The notes under the pieces: model-generated | What the model saw: the letters and a program-made list of their open reading frames with translations, nothing else | Databases searched by the model: none | Told to the model about the DNA's origin: nothing | Assembly (NCBI RefSeq): GCF_003350505.1 | Contig: NZ_QQAY01000012.1 | Coordinates: 29,007-93,006 of the forward strand | Origin: Falsibacillus pallidus | GTDB taxonomy: Bacteria; Bacillota; Bacilli; Bacillales; DSM-25281 | Reading direction: 5' to 3' | DNA length: 64,000 nt | Part shown: in pieces, positions 1 through 7,458 of the stretch | How positions within the stretch are numbered: position 1 is the stretch's first letter | Layout: each line of letters starts with the position of its first letter | Made by a program: the position numbers and the translations under genes

Positions 1-406
1 CAGTAATGCCGTAGTCGCTTAGTTTTTTAGTTGGGTCAATAGCAGCAGCATTATATTGTATTTTACTTTTACTGTGCATAGTAGCAGCACTTGCGAGTGA
101 AGTAACATTTAAGGATCCTGAAAAGTCAGATGTGGAACTTAGATTTCGAATTGAAGCGACACTCTCATTTGAGGAATTGATTGTTTTTTGAACATAGGTG
201 CTCTGCTTCATAACTCCATCAAAAATAAGATTATTGAAATCAAATAGAGATTTATTTACTTCCCGGTAATCATCCCGCTGCCATTCCATATACTGCTTTT
301 TTTGAGTCATTTTATCAAGCGGCATTTTTTCAGCTTTCATTAAATCTTTGACCATTTGATCAATATCCATGCCGCTTGCCAACCCGCTGAGTCGCATTGT
401 ACTCAA
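1..406 (-). CDS. fliD: Flagellar hook-associated protein 2 (filament cap), N-terminal part
   Basis: FliD caps the growing flagellar filament and promotes flagellin folding outside the cell. The first about 135 residues are present and the gene runs off the left edge. The N-terminus reads LSGLASGMDIDQMVKDLMKA followed by a QKKQYMEWQRDDYREVN stretch, the usual FliD start. An ATG lies at 397, but the AAAGGGG Shine-Dalgarno, which overlaps the flaG stop, is about 10 nt before a TTG at 406, so TTG is preferred. It follows flaG by 15 nt and should share the sigma-D promoter at 816-842. Function is certain; the exact start is inferred. Confidence 0.93.
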   Translation of the reverse strand, partial: MSTMRLSGLASGMDIDQMVKDLMKAEKMPLDKMTQKKQYMEWQRDDYREVNKSLFDFNNLIFDGVMKQSTYVQKTINSSNESVASIRNLSSTSDFSGSLNVTSLASAATMHSKSKIQYNAAAIDPTKKLSDYGIT

Positions 407-421
407 GTGAAAACAACCCCT

Positions 422-778
422 TTATATCTTTTTATCTACCATCAAACCAAGAAATTCCGTCATCGCTGCATACATATCCAGCATTTTTTTTGATGGGATT
501 TCCTTTACTACTTCCTGCGTCTTATCATCGATGATCGTCACATAGTATTCTTTCAATTTATCATGAAACTCAAATTTCAAATGCGTATTAGATGCTGACA
601 CAAAGTCATTCATGCTGTTGATGACCTTTTCCAGCTTTTCTTTTGTTACTTCCTGCTGCTTTTCTTCTTGCTTTTGTGATTGAACTAGTTCGGATGACTT
701 AGATTCTGTAGACTCTTTTTGAACTGTTCCTGAATTAGATAGTAAAGTAGGCGTTTGCCCTTGCACCCGTTCAATCAT
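422..778 (-). CDS. flaG: FlaG family flagellar protein
   Basis: A small (118 aa) protein of the FlaG family, normally encoded just before fliD and reported to influence filament length. The N-terminal half (about residues 1-55) is polar and low-complexity. The conserved C-terminal half has the family signature of a FEFHDKLKEYYVTIID segment followed by EVVKEIPSKKMLDMYAAMTE. The ATG is preceded by AAAGGAGA at 9-10 nt. It is first in an apparent flaG-fliD operon. The sigma-D promoter lies about 38-64 bp upstream, so expression should depend on the flagellar sigma factor. Confidence 0.92.
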   Translation of the reverse strand: MIERVQGQTPTLLSNSGTVQKESTESKSSELVQSQKQEEKQQEVTKEKLEKVINSMNDFVSASNTHLKFEFHDKLKEYYVTIIDDKTQEVVKEIPSKKMLDMYAAMTEFLGLMVDKKI

Positions 779-815
779 AGTAATGATTCTCCTTTATTCA
801 ATTGTTCTATTAACT

Positions 816-842
816 ATATCGGATAAATAATGGAAGAGTTAA
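816..842 (-). promoter_or_regulatory. Sigma-D promoter of flaG-fliD
   Basis: On the minus strand TTAA is followed by a 15-nt spacer and TCCGATAT. The B. subtilis sigma-D consensus is TAAA-N15-GCCGATAT. The -10 matches 7 of 8 and the -35 matches 3 of 4. It lies just upstream of flaG. Confidence 0.75.
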
Positions 843-865
843 GGGGAAAAATTATAGAAGTTTAA

Positions 866-900
866 AAGAAAAAAGAGAATTCCAAAACGGAATCCTCTTT
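866..900 (-). terminator. Rho-independent terminator of hag
   Basis: Minus-strand stem GAGGATTCC / GGAATTCTC with a GTTTT loop, followed by a T-rich run, starting just after the flagellin stop codon. Confidence 0.85.
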
Positions 901-910
901 CTTTGAAAAA

Positions 911-2278
911 TTAACGTAACAACTGAAGAACACCTTGTGGCTGTTGGTTAGCTTGAGCCAACATTGCTTGTGCAGCTTGAGAAAGGATAGAGTTCTTAGT
1001 TTGATTCATCATTTCTTTCGCCATATCTACGTCACGAATACGAGATTCAGCAGCTGTTAAGTTTTCAGAAGATGTACCTAGGTTGTTGATAGTATGGTCT
1101 AAACGGTTTTGGTATGCACCTAATTTTGAACGTTCTTCCGATACGGTTTTAATAGCTTTGTCAATAGTTGTAATTGCAGCCTTGGCATTTGCATAGGAAG
1201 AGACATCAATATTATCCACACCTAAATTCTGTGCGCGCATATCTCTTATAGCAACTCTCATATTTTGGTCTTCATTTGCACCAATTTGCAATTGAACAGC
1301 TTCACCACTCACTTTAAAGGCAGTAGCATCAGTAGCAGCAGTTAAAGTTTTATCAACTGTTAATTGGAAGGCTCCTACATTAACTGTTCCATCAGTCGTT
1401 GTAACAGTCTTAGTTGTCGCTTCATTTGTTGACGTATTTGTTACAGTATAATCAGCCTTAATACCAACATCGAACTTCATAGTACCGTTACCAGTAATTT
1501 TACCAGCACCAATTCCTAATGTTGTTGCACCGGCTGCATCTAAAGAAACTGCATTTGATACATCTACATCATCTTGCGTATCAATAACTGTTCCGTCTTC
1601 TGCCATGAAAGTTAACTTCTTTAATCCGCCACCCGAAGTACCATCTTCTACCTTAATTGAATATGATTGGTTTACATCGAAACCAGTATCATTAATTGTG
1701 ATGTCAGCGCTAGTAACACCAGTTCCATTTGCAGCCAAGTTTGCTGCTGTAGTACTCTTTGAAGCAACTTGAAGTGAATATGTCCCTGTATCTGTACTTG
1801 TTAATACTTCAGCCTTTAATACTTTCGTATTCGCCGAGTCCAAAGTCACACTTTGAGATTGAGAACCATCTAATAAATTCTTATTATTAAATTGCGTAGT
1901 ATTACCTATACGGTCAATCTCACTAGTTAACTGGTCCATTTCCTTTTGAATAGCATCACGGTCAGTGCTAGTGTTTGTATCGTTTGAAGCCTGAACGGAA
2001 AGTTCACGCATACGTTGTAGAATACTATGTGTTTCATTCAAAGCGCCTTCAGCAGTTTGAATCATAGAAATTCCATCTTGTGCGTTTGCTGAAGCTTGAT
2101 CTAAACCACGAATTTGACCGCGCATTTTTTCAGAAATTGCTAGACCTGCAGCATCATCTCCAGCACGGTTGATACGCATACCTGAAGATAATTTTTCCAT
2201 AGATCTAGATTGGGCGTTAGAAGCTGCGTTCAATCTGTTGTAAGTATTTAATGCAGCAATATTATGATTGATTTGCAT
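911..2278 (-). CDS. hag: Flagellin, main filament protein (Hag)
   Basis: Structural subunit of the flagellar filament, exported by the flagellar type III apparatus. The 455 residues split into a conserved N-terminal D0/D1 region (about 1-165, with SSGMRINRAGDDAAGLA), a variable central domain (about 170-330) rich in Thr, Ser, Ala and Gly, and a conserved C-terminal D1/D0 region containing AESRIRDVDMAKEMM and ending QGVLQLLR. It is much longer than the 293-aa second flagellin in this window, and the extra length is all in the surface-exposed domain. It has its own sigma-D promoter at 2378-2403, a structured leader with CsrA-type sites, and a terminator. Upstream csrA and fliW encode its translational regulators. 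Confidence 0.97.
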   Translation of the reverse strand: MQINHNIAALNTYNRLNAASNAQSRSMEKLSSGMRINRAGDDAAGLAISEKMRGQIRGLDQASANAQDGISMIQTAEGALNETHSILQRMRELSVQASNDTNTSTDRDAIQKEMDQLTSEIDRIGNTTQFNNKNLLDGSQSQSVTLDSANTKVLKAEVLTSTDTGTYSLQVASKSTTAANLAANGTGVTSADITINDTGFDVNQSYSIKVEDGTSGGGLKKLTFMAEDGTVIDTQDDVDVSNAVSLDAAGATTLGIGAGKITGNGTMKFDVGIKADYTVTNTSTNEATTKTVTTTDGTVNVGAFQLTVDKTLTAATDATAFKVSGEAVQLQIGANEDQNMRVAIRDMRAQNLGVDNIDVSSYANAKAAITTIDKAIKTVSEERSKLGAYQNRLDHTINNLGTSSENLTAAESRIRDVDMAKEMMNQTKNSILSQAAQAMLAQANQQPQGVLQLLR

Positions 2279-2286
2279 TTATTTTT

Positions 2287-2321
2287 CCTCCTTGAATGTA
2301 TGGCTCACGTCCTTGTGAACC
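2287..2321 (-). promoter_or_regulatory. CsrA-binding leader of hag: hairpin plus Shine-Dalgarno site
   Basis: In the minus-strand transcript GGTTCAC and GTGAGCC (2302-2321) form a 7-bp stem, one pair a G-U wobble, that presents AAGGAC in the loop. A second site, CAAGGAGG (2287-2294), is the Shine-Dalgarno of the flagellin gene. Two GGA sites, one in a hairpin loop and one over the ribosome site, match the known arrangement at which B. subtilis CsrA represses hag translation. csrA and fliW are the next genes upstream. CsrA binding itself is inferred. Confidence 0.82.
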
Positions 2322-2337
2322 GTTGGAATTTTTAGAG

Positions 2338-2362
2338 ATTCAACGGCGGCCGTCCGTTGAAT
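2338..2362 (-). promoter_or_regulatory. Perfect 9-bp stem-loop in the hag 5' leader
   Basis: ATTCAACGG and CCGTTGAAT pair around a 7-nt loop (CGGCCGT on the plus strand). It lies between the sigma-D promoter and the CsrA-type hairpin. There is no T-run, so it is probably an mRNA-stability or folding element rather than a terminator. Confidence 0.6.
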
Positions 2363-2377
2363 TTCCTTACATTAGTT

Positions 2378-2403
2378 ATATCGACATGGTTCGAGGGTCT
2401 TTA
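2378..2403 (-). promoter_or_regulatory. Sigma-D promoter of hag
   Basis: Minus strand: TAAA, 14-nt spacer, GTCGATAT. The match to the sigma-D consensus is strong. It starts about 100 nt upstream of the flagellin ATG, just downstream of the csrA stop codon, so hag has its own transcript. Confidence 0.88.
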
Positions 2404-2426
2404 ATAGTTTTTGATAAATTTTTTAT

Positions 2427-2651
2427 TTATTTTTCTTTTTTCGGCAAAATGTTTAGTAGATTGGCCAGCCCAGTGGACGCCTGCTCGTTTTCCTGACCGA
2501 TCTCTAAGTAGATTTCTTTCCTATGCACTTCTATGTGTTTGGGGGCATTGATGCCGATTTTCACTTGATCACCTTTGATTCCAATCACCGTAATTTCAAT
2601 GTCATCCCCGATTTGAATGCTTTCACCGTTTTTTCTCGTCAAAACTAGCAT
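2427..2651 (-). CDS. csrA: Translational regulator CsrA
   Basis: A small RNA-binding dimer that represses translation by covering Shine-Dalgarno sequences; in Bacillus its known target is hag. The 74 residues begin [20 protein letters not shown] and include the core [24 protein letters not shown]. The C-terminal tail is longer than in gammaproteobacterial CsrA, as expected where FliW binds CsrA. The gap from fliW is only 6 nt and the Shine-Dalgarno AAGGGGTGA sits in the fliW 3' end, so the two are co-transcribed. The hag promoter begins about 25 nt after the csrA stop. Confidence 0.97.
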   Translation of the reverse strand: MLVLTRKNGESIQIGDDIEITVIGIKGDQVKIGINAPKHIEVHRKEIYLEIGQENEQASTGLANLLNILPKKEK

Positions 2652-2657
2652 TTTTCG

Positions 2658-3101
2658 TCACCCCTTCGAAGCTGGAAGCTGTTGAAAGATAAATTCTCGC
2701 GTCTTGTATTCCGTCTGTGTGAGAATCATCTGCTTCGCTTTTTGGTTTGATAGATTGAAGATGACCGGTGCTTGAAGGTTGGCAGTGCTCTTTTCGAAAG
2801 GATCTTTAACCGTCACGATCACCATAGCGGCAACATCTTTTTCATTTTGAAGCGACAGCTGTTCAAGAGTACCCTCGTCAATTTTAAAATCATAGTTTTT
2901 ATTAAAATAAAATGGATTGGTTAAAACGAATGCCAAGTTCTTGTTTTCAGTGGATTGAAGAATTTGAAAAAGAGGATTGTCTTCTAATGGAAGAAGAACG
3001 AATGTCTTTTCATTTAAGAAGCCCGGAATCCCACTGTCAAAATGCCAAATCTCTTCTTGGGCAACTTCCATTTCTCCGTGATATTTTGTACTGATACTCA
3101 T
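2658..3101 (-). CDS. fliW: Flagellar assembly factor FliW
   Basis: FliW binds flagellin and CsrA alternately; when free it removes CsrA from hag mRNA, coupling flagellin synthesis to filament assembly. The sequence shows the FliW pattern: KYHGEMEV near the start, then FDSGIPGFLNEKTFVLLPLE, and a C-terminal half with VIVTVKDP and QAPVIFNL. Two in-frame ATGs exist (3110 and 3101). The only Shine-Dalgarno, AAAGGA, is directly against the first ATG but 9 nt before the second, so the start at 3101 (147 aa) is chosen. It lies between yviE and csrA with short gaps, as in B. subtilis. Confidence 0.95.
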   Translation of the reverse strand: MSISTKYHGEMEVAQEEIWHFDSGIPGFLNEKTFVLLPLEDNPLFQILQSTENKNLAFVLTNPFYFNKNYDFKIDEGTLEQLSLQNEKDVAAMVIVTVKDPFEKSTANLQAPVIFNLSNQKAKQMILTQTEYKTREFIFQQLPASKG

Positions 3102-3119
3102 TTCTACCATTCCTTTTCT

Positions 3120-3683
3120 TTATACTTGAAGGTTTACAAAATCAATCTGCAGATTTGCCTGCTGCCTCATACCGATGGAAACATGTCCACGCTGAGAATC
3201 GATGTATGGCTTGCGTACTTGAGTATTATTCACAACCTTTTGCGGGGTAACGTCCATGTATAGTCGTCCGGGTTCAAAATGGACTTTCACTGAAAAATTA
3301 GAAGGAATGTAGCCGATATTAAAATCATAGGTTGGAAGTTCGCCGTGTCGTTCTGCCTGTGCGGCCATAACATTTCCACCATGTTCAATCATCATCAGCT
3401 CGTCCCCTTCCTGTGAACTTTCCGCCATCTCCTGGAACCACTCCTGCTCGCTCCGCTGGGCCGCTTCAGCATTCATCCGAAAAACACTTTTCAGGTTCAT
3501 ATCAGCCCATGCCTGCGACTGATCGATTGTCAGCCTCGGCTTTATTGTTTCCATAGTAATATGGGCATTCTCCTGGTGAAGCTGCATCTGTGCATGAGGC
3601 TGTTCAATCGTCTGGACAGGCGCACTCGTTTCCATGGCGATTTTGGCTGATTGCGATTGTATTCTGATTTGGGGTATGTTCAT
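3120..3683 (-). CDS. yviE: YviE-like protein (DUF6470 family)
   Basis: A 187-aa soluble protein of unknown biochemical role, found between flgL and fliW in Bacillus. It matches B. subtilis YviE in place, length and pattern: a start MNIPQIRIQSQ, repeated ITMETIKPRLTIDQSQA segments with every second residue hydrophobic (a beta-strand look), a central acidic stretch, and a conserved tail NIGYIPSNFSVKVHFEPG followed by PQKVV. No catalytic motif or signal peptide is visible. The ATG at 3683 is taken because AAGGTGA is 5 nt upstream; a GTG 9 nt earlier overlaps that site. Operon context suggests a flagellar assembly role. Confidence 0.88.
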   Translation of the reverse strand: MNIPQIRIQSQSAKIAMETSAPVQTIEQPHAQMQLHQENAHITMETIKPRLTIDQSQAWADMNLKSVFRMNAEAAQRSEQEWFQEMAESSQEGDELMMIEHGGNVMAAQAERHGELPTYDFNIGYIPSNFSVKVHFEPGRLYMDVTPQKVVNNTQVRKPYIDSQRGHVSIGMRQQANLQIDFVNLQV

Positions 3684-3743
3684 TGGAATCACCTTATAAT
3701 AAAAACTATCCCTAATGAGATAGCTTTAATATTATCTATATTC

Positions 3744-3773
3744 AGACTAAATGAAAGCGCTTGTCATTAGTCT
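3744..3773 (-). other. Hairpin between flgL and yviE with a cre-like core
   Basis: AGACTAA and TTAGTCT arms enclose TGAAAGCGCTTGTCA (3752-3766), which resembles a CcpA cre site with one extra base. No T-run follows in the minus direction. It may be a stabilising hairpin or a weak cre; neither is proven. Confidence 0.35.
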
Positions 3774-3778
3774 GGGGC

Positions 3779-4687
3779 TTACCTTAAGAAATCCATCAAA
3801 CTCGGCTGTATAATCCGTGCACCCACTCCCATGGCTGCCCGCATGACGCTTTCTTGTACTTTAAGATCTGTGATAACCTTTTCCATATCCGCATCTTCAT
3901 TGTCAGAGAGGACTTTGTTGGCAATGACCTGCTGCTCATCGATTCGATTTTCCATCAATTCAACACGGTTCATTCTCGCGCCAAGCTCCGAACGGGCGTA
4001 AGTCACATTTTGGATATGGCCGTCCAGCTGCTTCAATGAATCATTGATGTCATCGCCTGTTGAGTTCGGATCAGACAACTTCGTGATCAGCTGATCGATA
4101 TCGCCGAATAATCCGGATGGAGGATTTGTTGAGTTGTCCAAAGTAAATACCTTGGTCGGGTCTGCGTTCACTTGTATATATACGCCTTTTGAAAGCTCCA
4201 GCTTGACCGGATTGGTGTTTGTTGAAACTTTTGGCGGAGTGGCAGCCAAATCAATCGGCTGTGATAAAGTATCCGTTCCGTTGAAAAGATATTTCTCTCC
4301 AAACTTGGTGTTGCCGAGCTGAACAAGCTGCTCCTTAAGTTGTACGACTTCCTGATTGATAGCGTCGCGCTGTGTTGCATCATATGTATCATTGGATGCC
4401 TGCACAGCCAGCTCGCGGATTCTTTGAAGAGCCTGCGTCGCTTTATCCAAAGCAGAATCAGAATTCTCTACCCAGTTGTAGGCTTCACCGAAGTTCCTTT
4501 TAAACTGGTCGATTTGCATCAGGCTGTCTCGGTAAGAGACGCCTTTCATTGCAACAACCGGGTCATCGGAAGGCCGGTTGATTTTCTTGCCTGTCGCCAG
4601 CTGGTCTTGGAGCGTTCCCATTTTGTCGTAGCTGTTTGTCAAGTTTCTCAGCATGTTAGTGGCGAGCATATTCTGTGTGATTCGCAT
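3779..4687 (-). CDS. flgL: Flagellar hook-associated protein 3 (hook-filament junction)
   Basis: FlgL forms the second ring of the junction between hook and filament. The 302 residues show flagellin-like ends: MRITQNMLATNMLRNL and GKKINRPSDDPVVAMKG at the N-terminus, and a C-terminal half with SELGARMNRVELMENRIDEQ ending in MDFLR. Length is normal for Bacillus FlgL. The start at 4687 has AGGAGG about 10 nt upstream. The gene directly follows flgK with a 15-nt gap. An 86-nt gap with a hairpin separates it from yviE. Confidence 0.96.
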   Translation of the reverse strand: MRITQNMLATNMLRNLTNSYDKMGTLQDQLATGKKINRPSDDPVVAMKGVSYRDSLMQIDQFKRNFGEAYNWVENSDSALDKATQALQRIRELAVQASNDTYDATQRDAINQEVVQLKEQLVQLGNTKFGEKYLFNGTDTLSQPIDLAATPPKVSTNTNPVKLELSKGVYIQVNADPTKVFTLDNSTNPPSGLFGDIDQLITKLSDPNSTGDDINDSLKQLDGHIQNVTYARSELGARMNRVELMENRIDEQQVIANKVLSDNEDADMEKVITDLKVQESVMRAAMGVGARIIQPSLMDFLR

Positions 4688-4702
4688 TACTTATTCAACC
4701 TC

Positions 4703-6349
4703 CTATCTTCCGCCTGTTCCCAAGCCGTTGATGATTTTATCGAGCATTTCATCGATTATGGTAATATTTCGTGCAGCCGCATTGTAGGCTGCCTGGAATT
4801 TAATCATGTTGGTCATTTCTTCATCAAGTGAAACCGAACTGACGGACTGCCGGTTTTCATCTACGGATTGGCGAAGCGTCTGACTGTTGTTTTGAAGTCG
4901 GTTTGCCTGCTGGGCATCGACGCCAAGCTTCCCAATCATTCCTTCGTAGAATGACTTCATCGTTCCGTTTCCGATTGCACTTAATGATGGTAGATTAAGT
5001 GTTGCGCTTAATCCTTCTAACTCTTTTGGTGTAGTTGATGAAAGCTCCCATCCTTGGATGTTGCTCATATTGATCGCATTAGTTCCATCACCTGCGTTGT
5101 CCTCAATTGTGGAAGCTGCAATTTGTTCAGGAAGGAGATCTGCCATTTGGATGGAAGACGAAGCTCCTTTGTAATTACTCGTCGAGAGGCTTCCGAGATT
5201 AAAGAAGTTATCCGCTTTGGCCGTTCCCGGTAATCCATAGCCTTCTTTTTGAACGGCATTGAAAACATTTCCAAAAGTGAAAGCCAACTTATCAAGGTTA
5301 TCCAGCATATCTGGGTAAATTCCTTTTTCCCCAGTTTCCGTTCCACTGGCATCATATGTTTTGTACCCATAGGATTCAATGAGGCCCCGGAGTTTTCCTT
5401 GGGAGAAATTCATAGCTCCATTGTCATCCACCAAGGAGAGATCCTTCAACTTGACTTCGCCTTTTGCATCGAAAAGTTTCAAGTCTCCTTTTTCAATGCT
5501 GCCGCTTGGATTATACGCAATCTTGTCGTCTCCCCCTTGGAAGCCCATTTGCGAATAATCCGCGCCATTTACAAGAAATACTCCTGTATCTTTTCCGGAA
5601 GCATCCAACAGTTTAATGTTGTATTTTCCCTCTGCTATATCTAAAGAGTTTCCACCTGAAGAAACTTTTTCTACTTTGATATTTACGTATTCGGAAAGCT
5701 GATCGACAAGGTTGTCCCGCTCGTCGTATAGATCATTTGGCAAATAGCCATGAGGTTCAACGGACGCAATCGATTCGTTGATATCCCCGATTTTTTTCAA
5801 AATGGAGTTAATGTCCCTAAGCCCTACGCTAACTTCATTTCCTAGATCATCTTTAATAGAAGTAAGGGAATCGTGAAGATAATGAAAGGTGTCCACAACG
5901 GCCTGTCCACGTTCCAACACAACGGAGCGCGTCCCTTGGTTTTCCGGATAGACGCTTAAATCCTGCAGCGACTGCCAGAACTGTCCCATAACGGCAGACA
6001 ATCCGTCTTCACTCGGCTCATTCATGATGCTTTCCATTTTGCTTAAAGAAGTGGCACGGGATGACCAGTAGCCGAGCTTATTGTTTTCCCCCTGATATTG
6101 ATAATCGAGAAAGCTTTCCCTAACACGTTGTATGGAACCGGCTTCAACGCCCGTTCCCATCTGTCCAGGGATCTGCGGCCTGTTCATGGCTGCTGCCGGA
6201 TATGGCTCCGTTTGGACAAAGTTGACACGCTGTCGGGAAAACCCTGGAGTATTCGCATTCGATATATTATGTCCTGTTACGTATAGAGCATTTTGCTGTG
6301 TGACCAGCCCGCGCCTTGCCGTTTCAAGACCATGAAAAGTAGATGTCAT
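4703..6349 (-). CDS. flgK: Flagellar hook-associated protein 1
   Basis: FlgK is the first junction protein on the distal end of the hook. The 548-aa sequence has the rod/hook N-terminal signature (GLETARRGL, NISNANTPGFSRQRVN at about residues 28-43) and the matching C-terminal helix (EEMTNMIKFQAAYNAAARNI and a final DEMLDKIINGL). A FlgK-type variable middle region lies between them. GGAGG stands 7-8 nt before the ATG, immediately after the flgN stop, so translation is probably coupled to that of its chaperone FlgN. Confidence 0.97.
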   Translation of the reverse strand: MTSTFHGLETARRGLVTQQNALYVTGHNISNANTPGFSRQRVNFVQTEPYPAAAMNRPQIPGQMGTGVEAGSIQRVRESFLDYQYQGENNKLGYWSSRATSLSKMESIMNEPSEDGLSAVMGQFWQSLQDLSVYPENQGTRSVVLERGQAVVDTFHYLHDSLTSIKDDLGNEVSVGLRDINSILKKIGDINESIASVEPHGYLPNDLYDERDNLVDQLSEYVNIKVEKVSSGGNSLDIAEGKYNIKLLDASGKDTGVFLVNGADYSQMGFQGGDDKIAYNPSGSIEKGDLKLFDAKGEVKLKDLSLVDDNGAMNFSQGKLRGLIESYGYKTYDASGTETGEKGIYPDMLDNLDKLAFTFGNVFNAVQKEGYGLPGTAKADNFFNLGSLSTSNYKGASSSIQMADLLPEQIAASTIEDNAGDGTNAINMSNIQGWELSSTTPKELEGLSATLNLPSLSAIGNGTMKSFYEGMIGKLGVDAQQANRLQNNSQTLRQSVDENRQSVSSVSLDEEMTNMIKFQAAYNAAARNITIIDEMLDKIINGLGTGGR

Positions 6350-6362
6350 CGGTAGACCTCCA

Positions 6363-6836
6363 TTATGCTTTTGATTCGAATATAGATGCAGAAGGCGATT
6401 CTTCTTGATTCGTTAAAGACTTAGAATATTGAAGCGACAAAATATCACCGCTAAACAAATCAAGATTGAGCCAAATATATTGAAGTGACTGCTCTAAGAG
6501 TTCCTGATTTAAGTCATTTACTTCTTTTAGTTTTTTAGCTTCACCAGTTAATTGTTTTTGCAGTTCGATTAACTGACTACGATCTTTTTCATCAAGCGAA
6601 TTTATGAATTCAGTGAGGGTTCTACCCGGTGCAGCTTCCTCGCAGATGCCTACCAGCTTCCCATTCAGCATCTCAATCGCTTTCACATGCTTTTGTTCGT
6701 CCTTCATCAGCTGAGTAAGAGTTTCGATGTCTCCAACTTTTATTACATCCGTTTTTTTCTTGGCCAGTTGATGGAGACTGCCATGAAGCTTGATTAATTT
6801 TTCCATAAACTCAATGATTGAAAGTTGGATAGACAT
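6363..6836 (-). CDS. flgN: Flagellar export chaperone FlgN
   Basis: FlgN-type chaperones keep FlgK and FlgL export-ready in the cytoplasm. The 157 residues are mostly helical, with heptad-like LHGSLHQLAKKKTDVIKVGD at the start and a conserved middle MKDEQKHVKAIEMLN. The polar C-terminal tail is typical of the family. Start ATG at 6836 has AGGAGGAG about 6 nt upstream. It is first gene of the flgN-flgK-flgL-yviE-fliW-csrA unit, driven by the near-perfect sigma-D promoter at 6865-6891. Confidence 0.92.
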   Translation of the reverse strand: MSIQLSIIEFMEKLIKLHGSLHQLAKKKTDVIKVGDIETLTQLMKDEQKHVKAIEMLNGKLVGICEEAAPGRTLTEFINSLDEKDRSQLIELQKQLTGEAKKLKEVNDLNQELLEQSLQYIWLNLDLFSGDILSLQYSKSLTNQEESPSASIFESKA

Positions 6837-6864
6837 TAAAACTCCTCCTGCTGTTCTAATCGTT

Positions 6865-6891
6865 ATATCGGCAAAAATGGCGACTTTTTTA
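6865..6891 (-). promoter_or_regulatory. Sigma-D promoter of flgN-flgK-flgL operon
   Basis: Minus strand TAAA, 15-nt spacer, GCCGATAT: an exact match to the B. subtilis sigma-D consensus in both elements and in spacing, 29 nt upstream of flgN. Confidence 0.92.
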
Positions 6892-6915
6892 TGTGTGAAT
6901 TGAATTTAGGACTAT

Positions 6916-7353
6916 TTACGTATAGATATTGATCAGCATTCCTTGGATTTCTCCGACTTGGCTGAGGATTTCGAGTCCTTTTTTCTCTTTATTGAGGACA
7001 TCTTTCGTGAGGTTCATCAGCTTGGAATCTACCTCTTTCACAATCTTGTAGATTTTCGTACGGCCTCTTCGATTGAAGCCTCTCTGCTCTTCAAGCTGCA
7101 TGCCATTCTTTATAGTATCCTCCAAAAAGGATTTCACCATTTTTTTATACTTGCGAAGATCGTCAACAGTTCTGGATTCAGCCAAGACTTTCCCTTGATC
7201 TTCAATATCTGATGCCAGCTTGGCAAAACGATCATAGAGCCCGCTGCCTCGTTTATTGGCCATCACTTCCGAAAAGGAAATAGATTCAGAGGCAACCTGT
7301 TCTTTTTTGGACAACTTCTGCATGCCCGCTTTTCCTACTTTTTGAACTTCCAT
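6916..7353 (-). CDS. YaaR-like protein (DUF327) within the flagellar cluster
   Basis: A 145-aa protein with the YaaR/DUF327 pattern: a polar N-terminus, SFSEVMANKRG, a helical core (LAESRTVDDLRKYKKMVKSF), then QRGFNRRGRTKIYKIVKEVD and a helical tail. No signal peptide or catalytic motif is seen, and the family's biochemical role is not established. In B. subtilis yaaR lies elsewhere, near tmk and holB. A copy beside flagellin and flgN is therefore unusual and suggests either a flagellar paralogue or a moved gene. It is separated from flagellin 2 by a terminator and from flgN by the sigma-D promoter. The start is preceded by GGGTGA. Confidence 0.8.
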   Translation of the reverse strand: MEVQKVGKAGMQKLSKKEQVASESISFSEVMANKRGSGLYDRFAKLASDIEDQGKVLAESRTVDDLRKYKKMVKSFLEDTIKNGMQLEEQRGFNRRGRTKIYKIVKEVDSKLMNLTKDVLNKEKKGLEILSQVGEIQGMLINIYT

Positions 7354-7410
7354 GTTTGTTCACCCGTTCTATTAATTTCTTCAATTACTACTATTCTAAA
7401 TCATGTAAAT

Positions 7411-7451
7411 AGAAGAAAAAAGAGGAGATGTCAAAAGATTGATATCTCCTC
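7411..7451 (-). terminator. Terminator after the second flagellin gene
   Basis: Minus-strand stem GAGGAGAT / ATCTCCTC followed by TTTTTTCTTCT. It begins 8 nt after the flagellin stop codon. Confidence 0.85.
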
Positions 7452-7458
7452 GCTTATA

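Noticed and set aside
3752..3766. CcpA cre site between flgL and yviE
   Set aside because: TGAAAGCGCTTGTCA has an extra base relative to the cre consensus and lies in a hairpin with no promoter nearby; too weak to call as regulatory.
4340..4831. A 163-aa plus-strand frame antisense to flgL and flgK
   Set aside because: It is a shadow of two certain genes, has no ribosome site, and resembles no family I know. The same reasoning applies to the other antisense frames in the flagellar block, 58797-61784 and 28582-31404.
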